From: Neoroseomonas lacus
Lineage (GTDB): Bacteria; Pseudomonadota; Alphaproteobacteria; Acetobacterales; Acetobacteraceae
DNA length: 64,000 bases
Direction: 5' to 3'
Assembly: GCF_014644535.1 (NCBI RefSeq)
Contig: NZ_BMKW01000010.1
Coordinates: 153,664-217,663 of the forward strand
The translations under genes and the position numbers were made by a program. Positions within the stretch are counted from its first letter, which is position 1, and the number at the start of each line of letters is the position of its first letter. The notes under the pieces were generated by a model that saw only the letters and a list, made by a program, of their open reading frames with translations, was not told where the DNA came from and did no database searches. This document shows, one piece after another, positions 26,934 through 35,573 of this stretch.

Positions 26934-27923
26934 TTATTCCGCCGCGGCGGCGGGCTGCTCCGGTGCCTCGCCCTTCTCCTTGCGGACGTGGTCGTAGTTC
27001 CGGCCGCGGAACCAGGCCATGTATTCCTCGGTCGTCATGGCCGGGTAGCGCGGCGCCTCGCCCGCCACTTCGCAGCCGGGCAGGCAGTCGATCAGCGTGT
27101 CGGGATTGGGGTGGAAGAAGAACGGGATGGCGTAGCGCGCGGTCGGCGCGGTGTTGAAGGCGCGGTGCGGGGTCGAGAGGAAGCGGCCATTGGTCCAGCG
27201 ATGCAGCACGTCGCCGGTATTCACCACGAAGCTGTTCTCGATCACCTCGGCGTCGATCCAGCTGCCGTCGCGCGTCTTGACTTGAAGGCCCGGCACCTTG
27301 TTCTGCGCGAGCAGCGTGATGAAGCTCGAATCCGAATGCGGCGCGATGCCGTACTGATCGGAGCCATAGGCGACAGGCGGGTAGTGCGTCAGCCGCAGGC
27401 CGGTGAGCGGCTTGTCGCATTTGTCGGCGAAGTAGTCGGCCGGCAGGCCGAGGGCGAGCGCGTAGAGCGGCATCAGCTTCTGCGCGAGGTCGTCCATCGC
27501 GTCGTAGTATTGCAGCGCCACCTCGCGGAAGCCCGGCAGGTCGGCGGGCCAGCGGCCGTCATTGTCGCCGGGCTCGCCGACGACGCGCTTGATGAAGAAG
27601 GCCTCGTTCTCGTTCGGCTTGTTGTTGGTGGACAGCGTCGAGGTGCGGGTGGTGCTGCCGCGCATCGGCAGGTAGCCCTGCATCTGCAGGTTCACCTTGA
27701 CGGCGAGCTTGTCGTCGGTCGGCAGGGCATGGAAGCGCGCGGCCTGCTCGAAGGTGGCGGCGGTGAGTTCGGCCGGCACGCCATGGCCGATGATGGTCAT
27801 GAAGCCGATCGTCTCGTTGATCTCGCGCAGCTCGGCGGCGAGCCTCTCGGCGGCGCCCGCTTCGCCGGCCATGTAGGGGGCGATGTCCAGGACCGGCAGG
27901 TTGGTTGCTACGGTCGTGCTCAT
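26934..27923 (-). CDS. 2-oxoglutarate/Fe(II)-dependent dioxygenase, isopenicillin-N-synthase-like
   Basis: 329 residues. I start at ATG 27923, which follows GAGGAGGG; the longer frame upstream is non-coding. The N-terminal DIOX_N part (LPVLDIAPYM, GFMTIIGHGVP) is followed by the double-stranded beta-helix core with the metal facial triad: HSDSSF at about 195 (His-x-Asp) and the distal His in STPHRAFN, plus RYAIPFFF, whose Arg binds 2-oxoglutarate. All cofactor residues are present. Substrate is unknown; bacterial relatives hydroxylate or desaturate small molecules. It is a single gene with a 456-base repeat-rich gap on its 5' side. Confidence 0.9.
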   Translation of the reverse strand: MSTTVATNLPVLDIAPYMAGEAGAAERLAAELREINETIGFMTIIGHGVPAELTAATFEQAARFHALPTDDKLAVKVNLQMQGYLPMRGSTTRTSTLSTNNKPNENEAFFIKRVVGEPGDNDGRWPADLPGFREVALQYYDAMDDLAQKLMPLYALALGLPADYFADKCDKPLTGLRLTHYPPVAYGSDQYGIAPHSDSSFITLLAQNKVPGLQVKTRDGSWIDAEVIENSFVVNTGDVLHRWTNGRFLSTPHRAFNTAPTARYAIPFFFHPNPDTLIDCLPGCEVAGEAPRYPAMTTEEYMAWFRGRNYDHVRKEKGEAPEQPAAAAE

Positions 27924-28379
27924 CGTCGCCCTCCTCGCGTTGCGGCAAGGCGATGCTAGGCCCGTCTTTGCCAGGCCGCGAAGACGCCAGCCCCTCACAT
28001 TCCGCGGATATTTCGCCCGCCGGGACAGGCTTTGCCCAAGCGGACGGCAGGCTGCACCGCTCCGGTCAAGGGGCGGCTGGGAGTCTGCCTTGACAGTCCG
28101 GTACCGGCCGGAACGAGAGGGGCTTTGCCCCTCTCGGACTCTCCCCACCAAAGGCTGAAGGGCCTCTGGACACCTCGACTTGGAGCCGGGCACCAGTGTC
28201 AGGGAAGACGCCGAAACCCGCCTCCGCGCACGGAGCGCGTGCCGCCGGCGCAGAATGCCTTCCATGCCCAGCACCAAAAGTTGGCTTTCCAAATGATACT
28301 ATCATTTGGCGGGGTGGTTTGGAGGGGCAGAGCCCCTCCATTCTTGCCACCCAACGGCCATTAGACAGGGCGGCCTGTA
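27924..28379. repeat. Repeat-rich intergenic stretch with several hairpins
   Basis: A 456-base gap without a credible gene between the dioxygenase and prfC. It contains three inverted repeats: CGAGAGGGGC with loop TTT (28114-28136), CCAAATGATA/TATCATTTGG around one base (28289-28309), and TGGAGGGGC with loop AGA (28320-28340). Between the last two lies the linker CGGGGTGGTT, repeated exactly in the clpA-pncA gap. A stretch at 28157-28183 (GAAGGGCCTCTGG...CTTGG) also has a diverged copy near 39370-39396. The dioxygenase promoter must lie close to 27924-28000; no clear box is visible. Confidence 0.6.
28320..28340. terminator. Hairpin after prfC, GGAGGGGC family
   Basis: TGGAGGGGC, loop AGA, GCCCCTCCA: a perfect 9-bp stem 40 bases after the prfC stop on the minus strand. 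It is the second half of the composite repeat described for this gap. Confidence 0.5.
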
Positions 28380-29984
28380 TCAGGCCGGCGCCAACCCGTG
28401 CTGTTCGCGCACCGGCAGGAAGCGGATCAGCGGGAATTCCTCCTCCGCCCGCTTGCGGCGCCAGTCGGAGGTGAAGAAGGCGACCTGTTCGTCGTCGTGG
28501 TCCTCGGCCATGTCCATGCGGTTGGCGGCGGCGAAGCGGGCGATGGCGTCGCGGTCCTCGCTCGCCATCCAGCGCATCTGGTTCCAGGGCGCGGCCTCGA
28601 ACGACGCCGGAACGCCATATTCGGCGCGCAGGCGGGATTGCAGCACATCGAGCTGCAACAGCCCGACCACGCCGACGATCGGCTGCGAGCCGTCGAGCGG
28701 GCGGAACAGCTGCACCACGCCTTCATCGGCGAGTTCGTCGAGCGCCTTGCGCAACTTTTTCGCCAGCATCGGGTCGTCGAGGCGGACGCGGCGGATGTGC
28801 TCGGGGGCGAAGGAGGGGACGCCCTGGAAGTTGATGGCCTCGTTTTCCGTCAGCGTGTCGCCGATGCGGATGCCGCCATGGGTCGCGATGCCGACCACGT
28901 CGCCCGGCCAGGCTTCTTCCGCCACCTGGCGGTCCTTGGCGAAGAAGAACAAGGGCGCGTTGACCGGCACCAGCTTGCCGGTGCGGACCTGACGCAGGCG
29001 CATGCCCTTCTCCAGCCGGCCCGAACAGATGCGCAGAAAGGCGACGCGGTCGCGATGCTGCGGGTCCATGTTCGCCTGGATCTTGAAGACGAAGCCGGAC
29101 AGCTTGGGTTCTTCCGGCCGGACCAAGCGGCCATCGGCGGGGCGTGGGCGCGGCGGCGGGGCGAAGCGGGCGAGCCCTTCGAGCAGGTGAGCGACGCCGA
29201 AGTCGCGCAGCGCGGACCCGAAGAACACCGGCGTCAGCGAGCCTTCGAGGAACTTGTCGATGTTGAACTCGGCGCAGGCGCCGGCGGCGAGGGCCGCCTG
29301 TTCGCGCAGCGTCGCCACGCGGTCGCCGGGCACGCGCGCATCGATCACCGGGTCATCGAGGCCAGTCAGCGGGATGACCTCGTCGGAATCCACCATGCGC
29401 AGGGAGGGATGGAGGATGTCGTAGACCCCGCGGAGGTCGGCCCCCTGCCCCACCGGCCACGCGACGGGGGCGGCTTCCAGCGCCAGCGTCTTCTCGATCT
29501 CGTCCAGCAGGTCGAAGGGGTCGCGGCCCTCGCGATCCATCTTGTTGACGAAGGTGATGATCGGGATGTCGCGCAGGCGGCAGACCTCGAACAGCTTGCG
29601 GGTCTGGCTCTCGATGCCCTTGGCGGCGTCGAGCACCATCACCGCGGCGTCGACGGCGGTCAGCGTGCGGTAGGTATCCTCGGAGAAATCCTCGTGGCCC
29701 GGCGTGTCGAGCAGGTTGAAGACGGTGCCGTCCTTCTCGAAGGTCATCACCGAGGTGGCGACCGAGATGCCGCGTTCCTGTTCAATCTTCATCCAGTCGG
29801 AGCGGGTGCGCCGGGCATTGCCCTTGGCGCGCACCTGGCCGGCGAGCTGGATGGCGCCGCCCTTGAGCAGCAGCTTCTCCGTCAGCGTCGTCTTGCCGGC
29901 GTCGGGGTGGGCGATGATGGCGAAGGAGCGGCGCCGCGCGGCTTCGGCGGCCACGCGGCCATCCGCGGAAAGGGGCATGTCCAT
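28380..29984 (-). CDS. prfC: Peptide chain release factor 3 (RF3)
   Basis: A 534-residue translational GTPase that removes RF1/RF2 from the ribosome after termination. G motifs are complete: AHPDAGKTT (G1), the RGISVATSV switch I region, DTPGHEDF (G3) and NKMDR (G4). EQERGISV and the C-terminal half, with GFVFKIQANMDPQHRDRVAF, are RF3-specific and distinguish it from EF-G. Length is normal (520-535). I use ATG 29984 (MDMPLSAD); ATG 29978 is two codons later. It is monocistronic. Confidence 0.95.
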   Translation of the reverse strand: MDMPLSADGRVAAEAARRRSFAIIAHPDAGKTTLTEKLLLKGGAIQLAGQVRAKGNARRTRSDWMKIEQERGISVATSVMTFEKDGTVFNLLDTPGHEDFSEDTYRTLTAVDAAVMVLDAAKGIESQTRKLFEVCRLRDIPIITFVNKMDREGRDPFDLLDEIEKTLALEAAPVAWPVGQGADLRGVYDILHPSLRMVDSDEVIPLTGLDDPVIDARVPGDRVATLREQAALAAGACAEFNIDKFLEGSLTPVFFGSALRDFGVAHLLEGLARFAPPPRPRPADGRLVRPEEPKLSGFVFKIQANMDPQHRDRVAFLRICSGRLEKGMRLRQVRTGKLVPVNAPLFFFAKDRQVAEEAWPGDVVGIATHGGIRIGDTLTENEAINFQGVPSFAPEHIRRVRLDDPMLAKKLRKALDELADEGVVQLFRPLDGSQPIVGVVGLLQLDVLQSRLRAEYGVPASFEAAPWNQMRWMASEDRDAIARFAAANRMDMAEDHDDEQVAFFTSDWRRKRAEEEFPLIRFLPVREQHGLAPA

Positions 29985-30183
29985 GGTGAGGCGGAACCTA
30001 GTGCTGCGGCGCGGCATCCGCCAGCCCGCAAGACTCATGACGGGAATGCAATCAGGCGGCGTCTTGTCCACACCCATGTAGCGACATCATAAGGGCATTC
30101 TCGCCGTCGTTGCATGGGCGAGCCCTGAACTGACACGACAATCGCCCAGCCAGCCACATAGCCAGCCAGGAGAGACCCGTCCC

Positions 30184-30699
30184 ATGAACAAGAAGCCCAT
30201 GAAGGGGCTCAGCCGCCGCCTGCTGATGCTGAATGCGCCAGTTGCCGGCGCGGCGGCGATCGCCACCCCGGCCGCGGCGCAGTCCGGCCGCAGCGACAAC
30301 GACCCGAACGATCAGCCGGGCCGAGGGCGCAGCGGCGTGACCGACAACGACCCGAATGATGGGCCCGGGCGTGGGCGCGGGCGGCAATCCTCCGGCGTCA
30401 CGGATTCCGACCCCAATGACGGGCCGGGGCGCGGGCGCGGGCGGCCGCCTTCAGGCGTCACCGATTCCGACCCCAATGACGGGCCCGGGCGTGGGCGTGG
30501 GCGGCCGTCGTCGGGCGTCACCGATTCCGACCCGAATGACGGGCCCGGGCGTGGGCGCGGGCGGCCGCCATCGGGCGTGACCGATTCGGACCCAAATGAC
30601 GGGCCGGGCCGCGGGCGCGGGCGGCCGCCTTCCGGCCTGACCGATTCCGACCCCAGTGACGGGCCGGGCCGCGGGCGCGGAACGCGCGGCGGGAAGTAG
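30184..30699 (+). CDS. Secreted protein of 20-residue Asp/Asn-Gly-Arg repeats
   Basis: 171 residues. A signal peptide (SRRLLMLNAPVAGAAAIATPAAAQ, cleavage near 34) is followed almost entirely by six copies of a 20-residue unit, core SGVTDSDPNDGPGRGRGRPP, after a shorter first copy. At DNA level the unit is 60 bases and is imperfect mainly at third positions. The DxDxND-G element resembles the calcium-binding DxDxDG and thrombospondin type 3 loops, so metal binding is possible; the GRGRGR part is very basic. The mature protein is low-complexity and probably disordered. GGAGAG precedes the ATG. I do not recognise a named family. Confidence 0.75.
   Translation: MNKKPMKGLSRRLLMLNAPVAGAAAIATPAAAQSGRSDNDPNDQPGRGRSGVTDNDPNDGPGRGRGRQSSGVTDSDPNDGPGRGRGRPPSGVTDSDPNDGPGRGRGRPSSGVTDSDPNDGPGRGRGRPPSGVTDSDPNDGPGRGRGRPPSGLTDSDPSDGPGRGRGTRGGK
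30300..30690 (+). repeat. 60-bp in-frame tandem repeat array
   Basis: Six full units plus partial ones, within the Asp/Arg repeat protein gene. Units differ by scattered substitutions, mostly synonymous, with a constant 60-base period that keeps the frame. Confidence 0.85.
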
Positions 30700-30705
30700 C
30701 CGCGC

Positions 30706-31917
30706 TCAGGCCGGCGCGGCGGCGGGCAGGCGCCGCAGCCGCGCCAGGTCGGATACCAGCACGACCAGGGCGGAGGCGGCGAAACCGGCCGCCGCCAGCC
30801 AGATGCCGGCGGCCGGTCCCTGCGCCGCCGCCAGGGCACCGCCGGCCAGCGCGCCGATCGGCCGCACCCCATAGATCGCCACCTGCAGCACCGCGCCGAC
30901 GCGGCCGAGCATCGCCGGCGGCGTCACGATCTGGCGGATGCCGGTCTGGCAGATCAGCCACATCATCGGGCCGAAGCCGACCAGGAATAGGGCGAGGAAC
31001 GGCAGTACCACGCTGCCGGACGGCGCCGCCAGCAGCAGCGCCGGCGTCGCGAGAGACAGTCCCGGCCCGGCCAGCAGCACGGCATTCGGCCCGAACCGCG
31101 CCTGGATCCGCGCCGCGAGCGCAGCGCCCAGGATCATCCCCGCGCCATAGCCCGCCTGCGCGAGGCCAAGCCGCGCCGGGTCCAGCCCGAGCGGCCCGAG
31201 CGCGAAGGGCACCACCGCCGCCAGCAGAGCGAAGAAGGCGAAATTCCAGGCCAGGGCGCAGCCGAAGATGCCGCGCAGCAGCGGCTGGTGCAGGACGAAG
31301 CGGGCGCCTTCGGCAAGTTGCGCGCGGATGGCGGGGCGGGCGGTGACGACCGGCGCGGGGCGGCGCGGCAGGCAGCGCGCGGCGATGAAGGCGAGTAGTG
31401 CCGCCGGCCCCGCCAAGCCGTAGGCGGCAACCGGCGCACCCCAGGCCGCGAGCAGGCCGGCCAACGGTGGCGCGGCGAGGCTTGCCGTCGCGCGTGCCAG
31501 TTCGAGCCGTCCGTTCGCGGCGGCCAACCTGTCGCGCGGGGCGAGTTCGGGCACCAGGCTGCCAGCCGTCAGCACGAAGAGCACGGTGCCGCAGGCGGCG
31601 ATGAAGGTCGCAACCCCCAGAGGGACGGTCCAGCCGGCCAGCGCCGCCGGCACCGCGCCGGCGATGCCCGCCGCCGCGATGAGGGTCGCCGCGCGCAGCA
31701 GCCCGGTGCGCGCCAGGCGGTCCACCAGCAACCCCGCCGGGAGGGAGAAGGCGAGCCAGGCCGCCGCCTGCGCCGCCAGCAGGGCGCCGACCAGCCCTGG
31801 CCCGGCGCCGAGGGCGAGCACCGCGGTCAACGGCAGGGCGGCCATGGCCAGCTGGTCCGCCCCATGCAGGCCGAGGGCGGCCGCGGTCAGGCGGTTCAGG
31901 GGGTTGGGCAGGGTCAT
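30706..31917 (-). CDS. MFS transporter (EntS/MFS_3-like)
   Basis: A 403-residue permease with 12 predicted hydrophobic segments in two six-helix halves. The LVDRLARTG loop between helices 2 and 3 matches the MFS motif A region and GRLELARATASLAAPPLAG matches the family of small-molecule exporters related to EntS. ATG 31917 is chosen because the first helix follows directly; the longer frame is a shadow of galU. It is divergent from galU across 150 bases. Its substrate is unknown. Confidence 0.85.
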   Translation of the reverse strand: MTLPNPLNRLTAAALGLHGADQLAMAALPLTAVLALGAGPGLVGALLAAQAAAWLAFSLPAGLLVDRLARTGLLRAATLIAAAGIAGAVPAALAGWTVPLGVATFIAACGTVLFVLTAGSLVPELAPRDRLAAANGRLELARATASLAAPPLAGLLAAWGAPVAAYGLAGPAALLAFIAARCLPRRPAPVVTARPAIRAQLAEGARFVLHQPLLRGIFGCALAWNFAFFALLAAVVPFALGPLGLDPARLGLAQAGYGAGMILGAALAARIQARFGPNAVLLAGPGLSLATPALLLAAPSGSVVLPFLALFLVGFGPMMWLICQTGIRQIVTPPAMLGRVGAVLQVAIYGVRPIGALAGGALAAAQGPAAGIWLAAAGFAASALVVLVSDLARLRRLPAAAPA

Positions 31918-32027
31918 GGCGGTGGCTCCGGTTGGGTCCGGCTCCTTTGCCACGCCACGCAACCGGCGCGCCTTCCGCCCGTTGCGTTGGCATCGCACCG
32001 CCACATTCGCCTTCCGGTGACATGGTT

Positions 32028-32036
32028 TGCTACAAT
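32028..32036 (+). promoter_or_regulatory. Extended -10 promoter candidate of galU
   Basis: TGCTACAAT fits the extended -10 form TGnTATAAT with one mismatch. No good -35 is seen, as is common for extended -10 promoters. It would start a leader of about 25 bases before the GTG at 32068. Confidence 0.45.
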
Positions 32037-32067
32037 AATCGCTGACTGGATCGAGGATTCCACCACC

Positions 32068-32940
32068 GTGCCCCTGAAGCCGCTCAAGAAAGCCGTCCTG
32101 CCCGTCGCCGGTCTCGGCACCCGCTTCCTGCCCGCCACCAAGGCGATGGCGAAGGAAATGCTGCCGGTCGTTGACAAGCCGCTGATCCAGTACGCGGTCG
32201 AGGAAGCCCGCGCGGCGGGGATCGAGCAGTTCTGCTTCATCACAGGCCGCGGCAAGACCGCGATCGTCGAGCATTTCGACGTGGCCTACGAACTCGAACG
32301 CACCCTCGCCGACCGAAACAAGACCGCCGAGCTGGACGCGCTGCGCGCCCAGGCGATGACGCCGGGCTCGATCGTGACGGTGCGCCAGCAGGTGCCGATG
32401 GGCCTTGGCCACGCCATCTGGTGCGCGCGCGCCTTTGTGGGCGACGACCCCTTCGCCATCCTGCTGCCCGACGACCTGATGATGTGCGACGTCTCCTGCA
32501 CGGCGCAGCTCGCCGCCGCCTACAAGGAGACCCAAGGCAACGTCGTCGCCATCGAGGAAGTGCCGATGGAGCGGGTCAACCGCTATGGCGTGCTGGATAT
32601 CGCCGAGGACAAGGGGCGGCTGGTCTCGGTGAAGGGGCTGGTGGAGAAGCCGCCGGTCGAGGAGGCGCCGTCCAACCTGACCGTGATCGGCCGCTACGTG
32701 CTGATGCCCGAGGTGATGGCCTTCCTCGCCCGGCTGGAGAAGGGCGCGGGCGGCGAGGTGCAGTTGACCGACGCGATGGCCAAGCTGATCGGCACCCAGC
32801 CCTTCCATGGGTTGCGGTATGAGGGCAAGCGGTTCGATTGCGGCGACAAGGCGGGGTATCTGGAAGCGCAGGTCGCCTTCGCGCTGAAGCGGCCGGACCT
32901 CGCACCGGCCATGCGGACGATCCTCAAGACCTATGGCTGA
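32068..32940 (+). CDS. galU: UTP-glucose-1-phosphate uridylyltransferase
   Basis: 290 residues; makes UDP-glucose from UTP and glucose 1-phosphate for exopolysaccharide, capsule and LPS synthesis. The N-terminal [25 protein letters not shown]-type signature is present ([11 protein letters not shown]), with [20 protein letters not shown], LPDDL and a GLVEKP segment. GTG 32068 is the start because the conserved N-terminus follows within six residues and GAGGA lies upstream; the longer frame has no support. It overlaps the next gene by eight bases. Confidence 0.95.
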   Translation: [290 protein letters not shown]

Positions 32941-33838
32941 AGGCGGCATGCCGCCGGCGGGGCGCGACCTCGCCGGCTACGGGCGCAACCCGCCAGCGGC
33001 CGCTTGGCCGGGTGGGGCGCGGGTGGCGGTCTCCTTCGTTGTCAATGTCGAGGAGGGGGCAGAGTTTTCCGTCACCAGCGGCGATGAGCGCAACGAGGCC
33101 AACCCCGAGAATGCCGTGCTCGTGCCCGGCCTGCCGGACAGCTGCATGGAGACGCATTTCGCCTATGGCTCGCGCGTCGGACTGTGGCGGGTGCTCGATG
33201 CCCTCGACACGCATGGCATGAAGGCGACGTTCAATTCCTGCGGGCGGGCGGTGGCGGCGACGCCGGTGCTGGCCGCCGAGCCCGCCGCGCGCGGCCATGA
33301 GGTGAGCGCCCATGGCTGGCGGTGGGAAGCCCATGCCGGCATGGATGAGGCGCAGGAACGCGCGGTGATTGCGCGGACCGTCGCGGCGTTGGCCGATGCC
33401 GCCGGCACGCGGCCGGTCGGCTGGCACACCAAATCGGCGCCTTCGGTGAACACGCGGCGGCTGCTGATCGAGGAAGGCGGCTTCCTGTATGACAGCGACG
33501 CCTATGACGACGACATCCCGCGCCTGGTGCCGGGGGCGGGCGGGCGGCCACATGTCATCCTGCCTTATGCGTTCGACACCAACGACATGCGCTTCCGCCC
33601 CGGCCAGGGCTTCGTGTTTGCCGAGGATTTCTCGCGCTACTGCATCGCCGCTTTCGACCGGCTGGTGCGGGAGGGTGGGCGGATGATATCGATCGGGCTG
33701 CATCTGCGCACGATCGGCCGGCCGGCGCGCATCGCGGGGCTGGAGCAGATCCTGGCGCACATCGCGGGTGCCGGGGATGCGGCCTGGGTGGCGACGCGGG
33801 CGGACATCGCGCGCCATTGGCTGACGCGCTTCGGCTGA
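32933..33838 (+). CDS. Polysaccharide deacetylase-family protein (PuuE/CE4 type)
   Basis: 301 residues of the NodB-homology fold: VAVSFVVNVEEG (in place of the usual TFDDG start), YGSRVGLWRVLDALDTHGMKATFN, EVSAHGWRWEAH (metal His) and GWHTKSAP. The VNVEEGA/EFSVTSGD arrangement and SRVG.WR are typical of the PuuE allantoinase-like/peptidoglycan deacetylase subgroup, not of chitin deacetylases. It has no signal peptide, so it acts in the cytoplasm, perhaps on allantoin-like cyclic amides. The start overlaps galU by 8 bases, so the two are co-expressed, but a shared pathway is not obvious. Confidence 0.82.
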   Translation: MAEGGMPPAGRDLAGYGRNPPAAAWPGGARVAVSFVVNVEEGAEFSVTSGDERNEANPENAVLVPGLPDSCMETHFAYGSRVGLWRVLDALDTHGMKATFNSCGRAVAATPVLAAEPAARGHEVSAHGWRWEAHAGMDEAQERAVIARTVAALADAAGTRPVGWHTKSAPSVNTRRLLIEEGGFLYDSDAYDDDIPRLVPGAGGRPHVILPYAFDTNDMRFRPGQGFVFAEDFSRYCIAAFDRLVREGGRMISIGLHLRTIGRPARIAGLEQILAHIAGAGDAAWVATRADIARHWLTRFG

Positions 33839-33964
33839 AGCCGGCGCTCGTCACGGGCGACCGCTGGTATCGGCGTTCCCGCTCCTCGGACGCCGGGTTT
33901 CAGGCGGTCCGCAGTCGCCGCCTTGGCACCACGCGGCGCGGGTCGTCGATTTCGCAGAAATCGG

Positions 33965-34022
33965 GCGAAGGTCCAGTAACCTTCGCTTCCTGGCGAGGTG
34001 CTCGAGGGGCGGCGCCCCTCGA
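33965..34022. terminator. Two tandem hairpins between convergent deacetylase and carboxypeptidase genes
   Basis: GCGAAGGT (33965-33972) pairs with ACCTTCGC (33979-33986) around a 6-base loop, and TCGAGGGGC (34002-34010) pairs with GCCCCTCGA (34014-34022) around GGC. The second is a member of the GGAGGGGC family. They lie in a 188-base convergent gap that holds no gene. Confidence 0.55.
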
Positions 34023-34026
34023 CTTC

Positions 34027-35223
34027 TCAGCGTTGCGCCTGGACGACGCCCCCGCGGCGCACGGGTGCTGGCAGGCTGCTGCTCCTGGTGCCGAGCGAGG
34101 AGGTCGAGCGACTGCCCTGTTCGACCGGTGCGGCGCCGCGCGCCGAGCTGCGCTGGACCGTCGTTGACGCCGGGCTGCGCCTGGGTGCCGCGACGGTGCG
34201 GCGTGGGGTGACGGCCCGCGTCGCCGCCGCGGCGGCGGTCGTGCCGCGCCCGGGGCCGACGCGCGCGGTGGTGGCGTGGCGGGCGGCGGCGGCGCGGCGG
34301 TCCGGCACGCGGCTGGCGGCGTGTGCGGCGCCGACGACGCCGCCGGCCATCAGGGCGGATGGCGCGCGCGGCGCGACGCCGACTTGGGCGAAGCCTTGGT
34401 CGAGCAGCGCGCCCATGTGGCGGTCGCGTTCGACCCAGGAACTGCCGCCCATGGTCACGCCCACCAGGCGGACGCCGTCGCGCTGGGCGGAGGTGACGAT
34501 GTTGAAGCCGGAGTCGCGGATGTAGCCGGTCTTCAGGCCGTCGGCGCCGTCGTAGTTGCCGACCATGCGGTTGTGGTTGCGGATCATCTGCCGGCCCCAG
34601 GCGAACTGCACGGTGCCGAAATAGTGGTAGCGGTCGGGGAAGTCGCGGATCAGGCGCAGGCCGAGGGTAGCCATGTCGCGCGCGGTGGTGACGTTCTCGG
34701 GGTCGGGCAGGCCGGAGGCGTTGCGGAAGGTGGTGCGCGTCATGCCGATCGCGCGGGCGCGGAGCGTCATCATCTGGGCGAAGCGGTCCTCGCTGCCGCC
34801 GAGATGTTCGCCGACGGCGGAGGCGACGTCGTTGGCGCTCTTGGTAACCAGGGCATAGATCGCCTGTTCGGCCGTCAGCGTCATGCCGGGGCGCAGGCCG
34901 AGCTTCGAGGGCGGGCGGGAGGCAGCTTCCTCGCTCATGCGGATCGGCGTGGTGAGCTGGACGCGGCCTTCGCGCAAGGCCTCGAACAGCATGTAGAGCG
35001 TCATCATCTTGGTGAGCGAGGCGGGGTAGCGCGGCTCATCCGGGCTGGCGGCGATGAGGACGGTGCCGTTGCGCGCGTCGACGACCATGGCCGAGTAGCG
35101 GTCACTGCCGATCTGTGCCGCGGCGGGGCCGGCGGTCAGCCACAGGGCGAGGCCCGCGGACAGGGCCAGCAGGCCCCGCCACAGGGCGTTGGTCGGGCGC
35201 GACAGAGCGCTCGATGACGTCAT
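34027..35223 (-). CDS. D-alanyl-D-alanine carboxypeptidase (peptidase S11)
   Basis: 398 residues. A signal peptide (GLLALSAGLALWLTAGPAAAQ) leads into a DacA-type domain with the three penicillin-binding motifs: SLTK (nucleophile Ser), SAN and KTG (in DGLKTGY). It trims pentapeptides of peptidoglycan in the periplasm. AGGGGGAT precedes the ATG. The last ~110 residues are an Ala/Arg/Thr/Ser-rich, strongly basic tail instead of the PBP5 C-terminal beta-domain and membrane helix, so the enzyme is probably soluble and may attach to the wall or nucleoid-like polyanions by charge; the tail's role is inference. Confidence 0.9.
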   Translation of the reverse strand: MTSSSALSRPTNALWRGLLALSAGLALWLTAGPAAAQIGSDRYSAMVVDARNGTVLIAASPDEPRYPASLTKMMTLYMLFEALREGRVQLTTPIRMSEEAASRPPSKLGLRPGMTLTAEQAIYALVTKSANDVASAVGEHLGGSEDRFAQMMTLRARAIGMTRTTFRNASGLPDPENVTTARDMATLGLRLIRDFPDRYHYFGTVQFAWGRQMIRNHNRMVGNYDGADGLKTGYIRDSGFNIVTSAQRDGVRLVGVTMGGSSWVERDRHMGALLDQGFAQVGVAPRAPSALMAGGVVGAAHAASRVPDRRAAAARHATTARVGPGRGTTAAAAATRAVTPRRTVAAPRRSPASTTVQRSSARGAAPVEQGSRSTSSLGTRSSSLPAPVRRGGVVQAQR

Positions 35224-35573
35224 ACGGGATCCCCCTGGGTCCGCCGCGTGCGGGACGCGGTGGGCTGATGTCAGGGAAGATAACCAGCGCATCTGCCAGC
35301 GTCCACCTGAAATCGCGAGGAGTTCGTTTGCTCGCAAGGGTTTACAATATCTTCTTACGGTATTTCGTTACCGCTGCGGCCCGATGCCCAAAAAATAGGC
35401 CATGGTGCACTGCAAAAAACTGCTTGCGTATCGAGCGGCAGACCGCCTAAACGACAGCCATGTTGCAGCGCAGCAAAACGACCCGGGCAGCCGGGTCAGG
35501 TAAGCGGCCCGGGGCCTTGGCGGCTCCGGTAACCGAGCAAGAACCGGCTACCGACCTAGAAAGGGATGAGAAC
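35224..35573. promoter_or_regulatory. Divergent control region of carboxypeptidase and phasin genes, with two PhaR-like sites
   Basis: 350 bases without a gene, A/T-richer than the surroundings at 35325-35450. TGCACTGCAA (35406-35415) and the reverse-oriented TTGCAGCGCA (35463-35472, reading TGCGCTGCAA on the other strand) are two copies of TGCrCTGCAA. This resembles the TGC-rich palindromic sites bound by the PHB-responsive repressor PhaR upstream of phasin genes. TACAAT at 35343-35348 is a possible -10. The gene is thus probably repressed until PHB granules titrate PhaR. Confidence 0.5.

Noticed and set aside
30300-30690. Regular 60-bp repeats as a CRISPR array
   Set aside because: There are no unique spacers; the repeats are contiguous, in frame and code for a signal-peptide-bearing protein.
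33817-34167. Open frame across the convergent deacetylase/carboxypeptidase gap
   Set aside because: It runs through two terminator hairpins and antisense into the carboxypeptidase tail.
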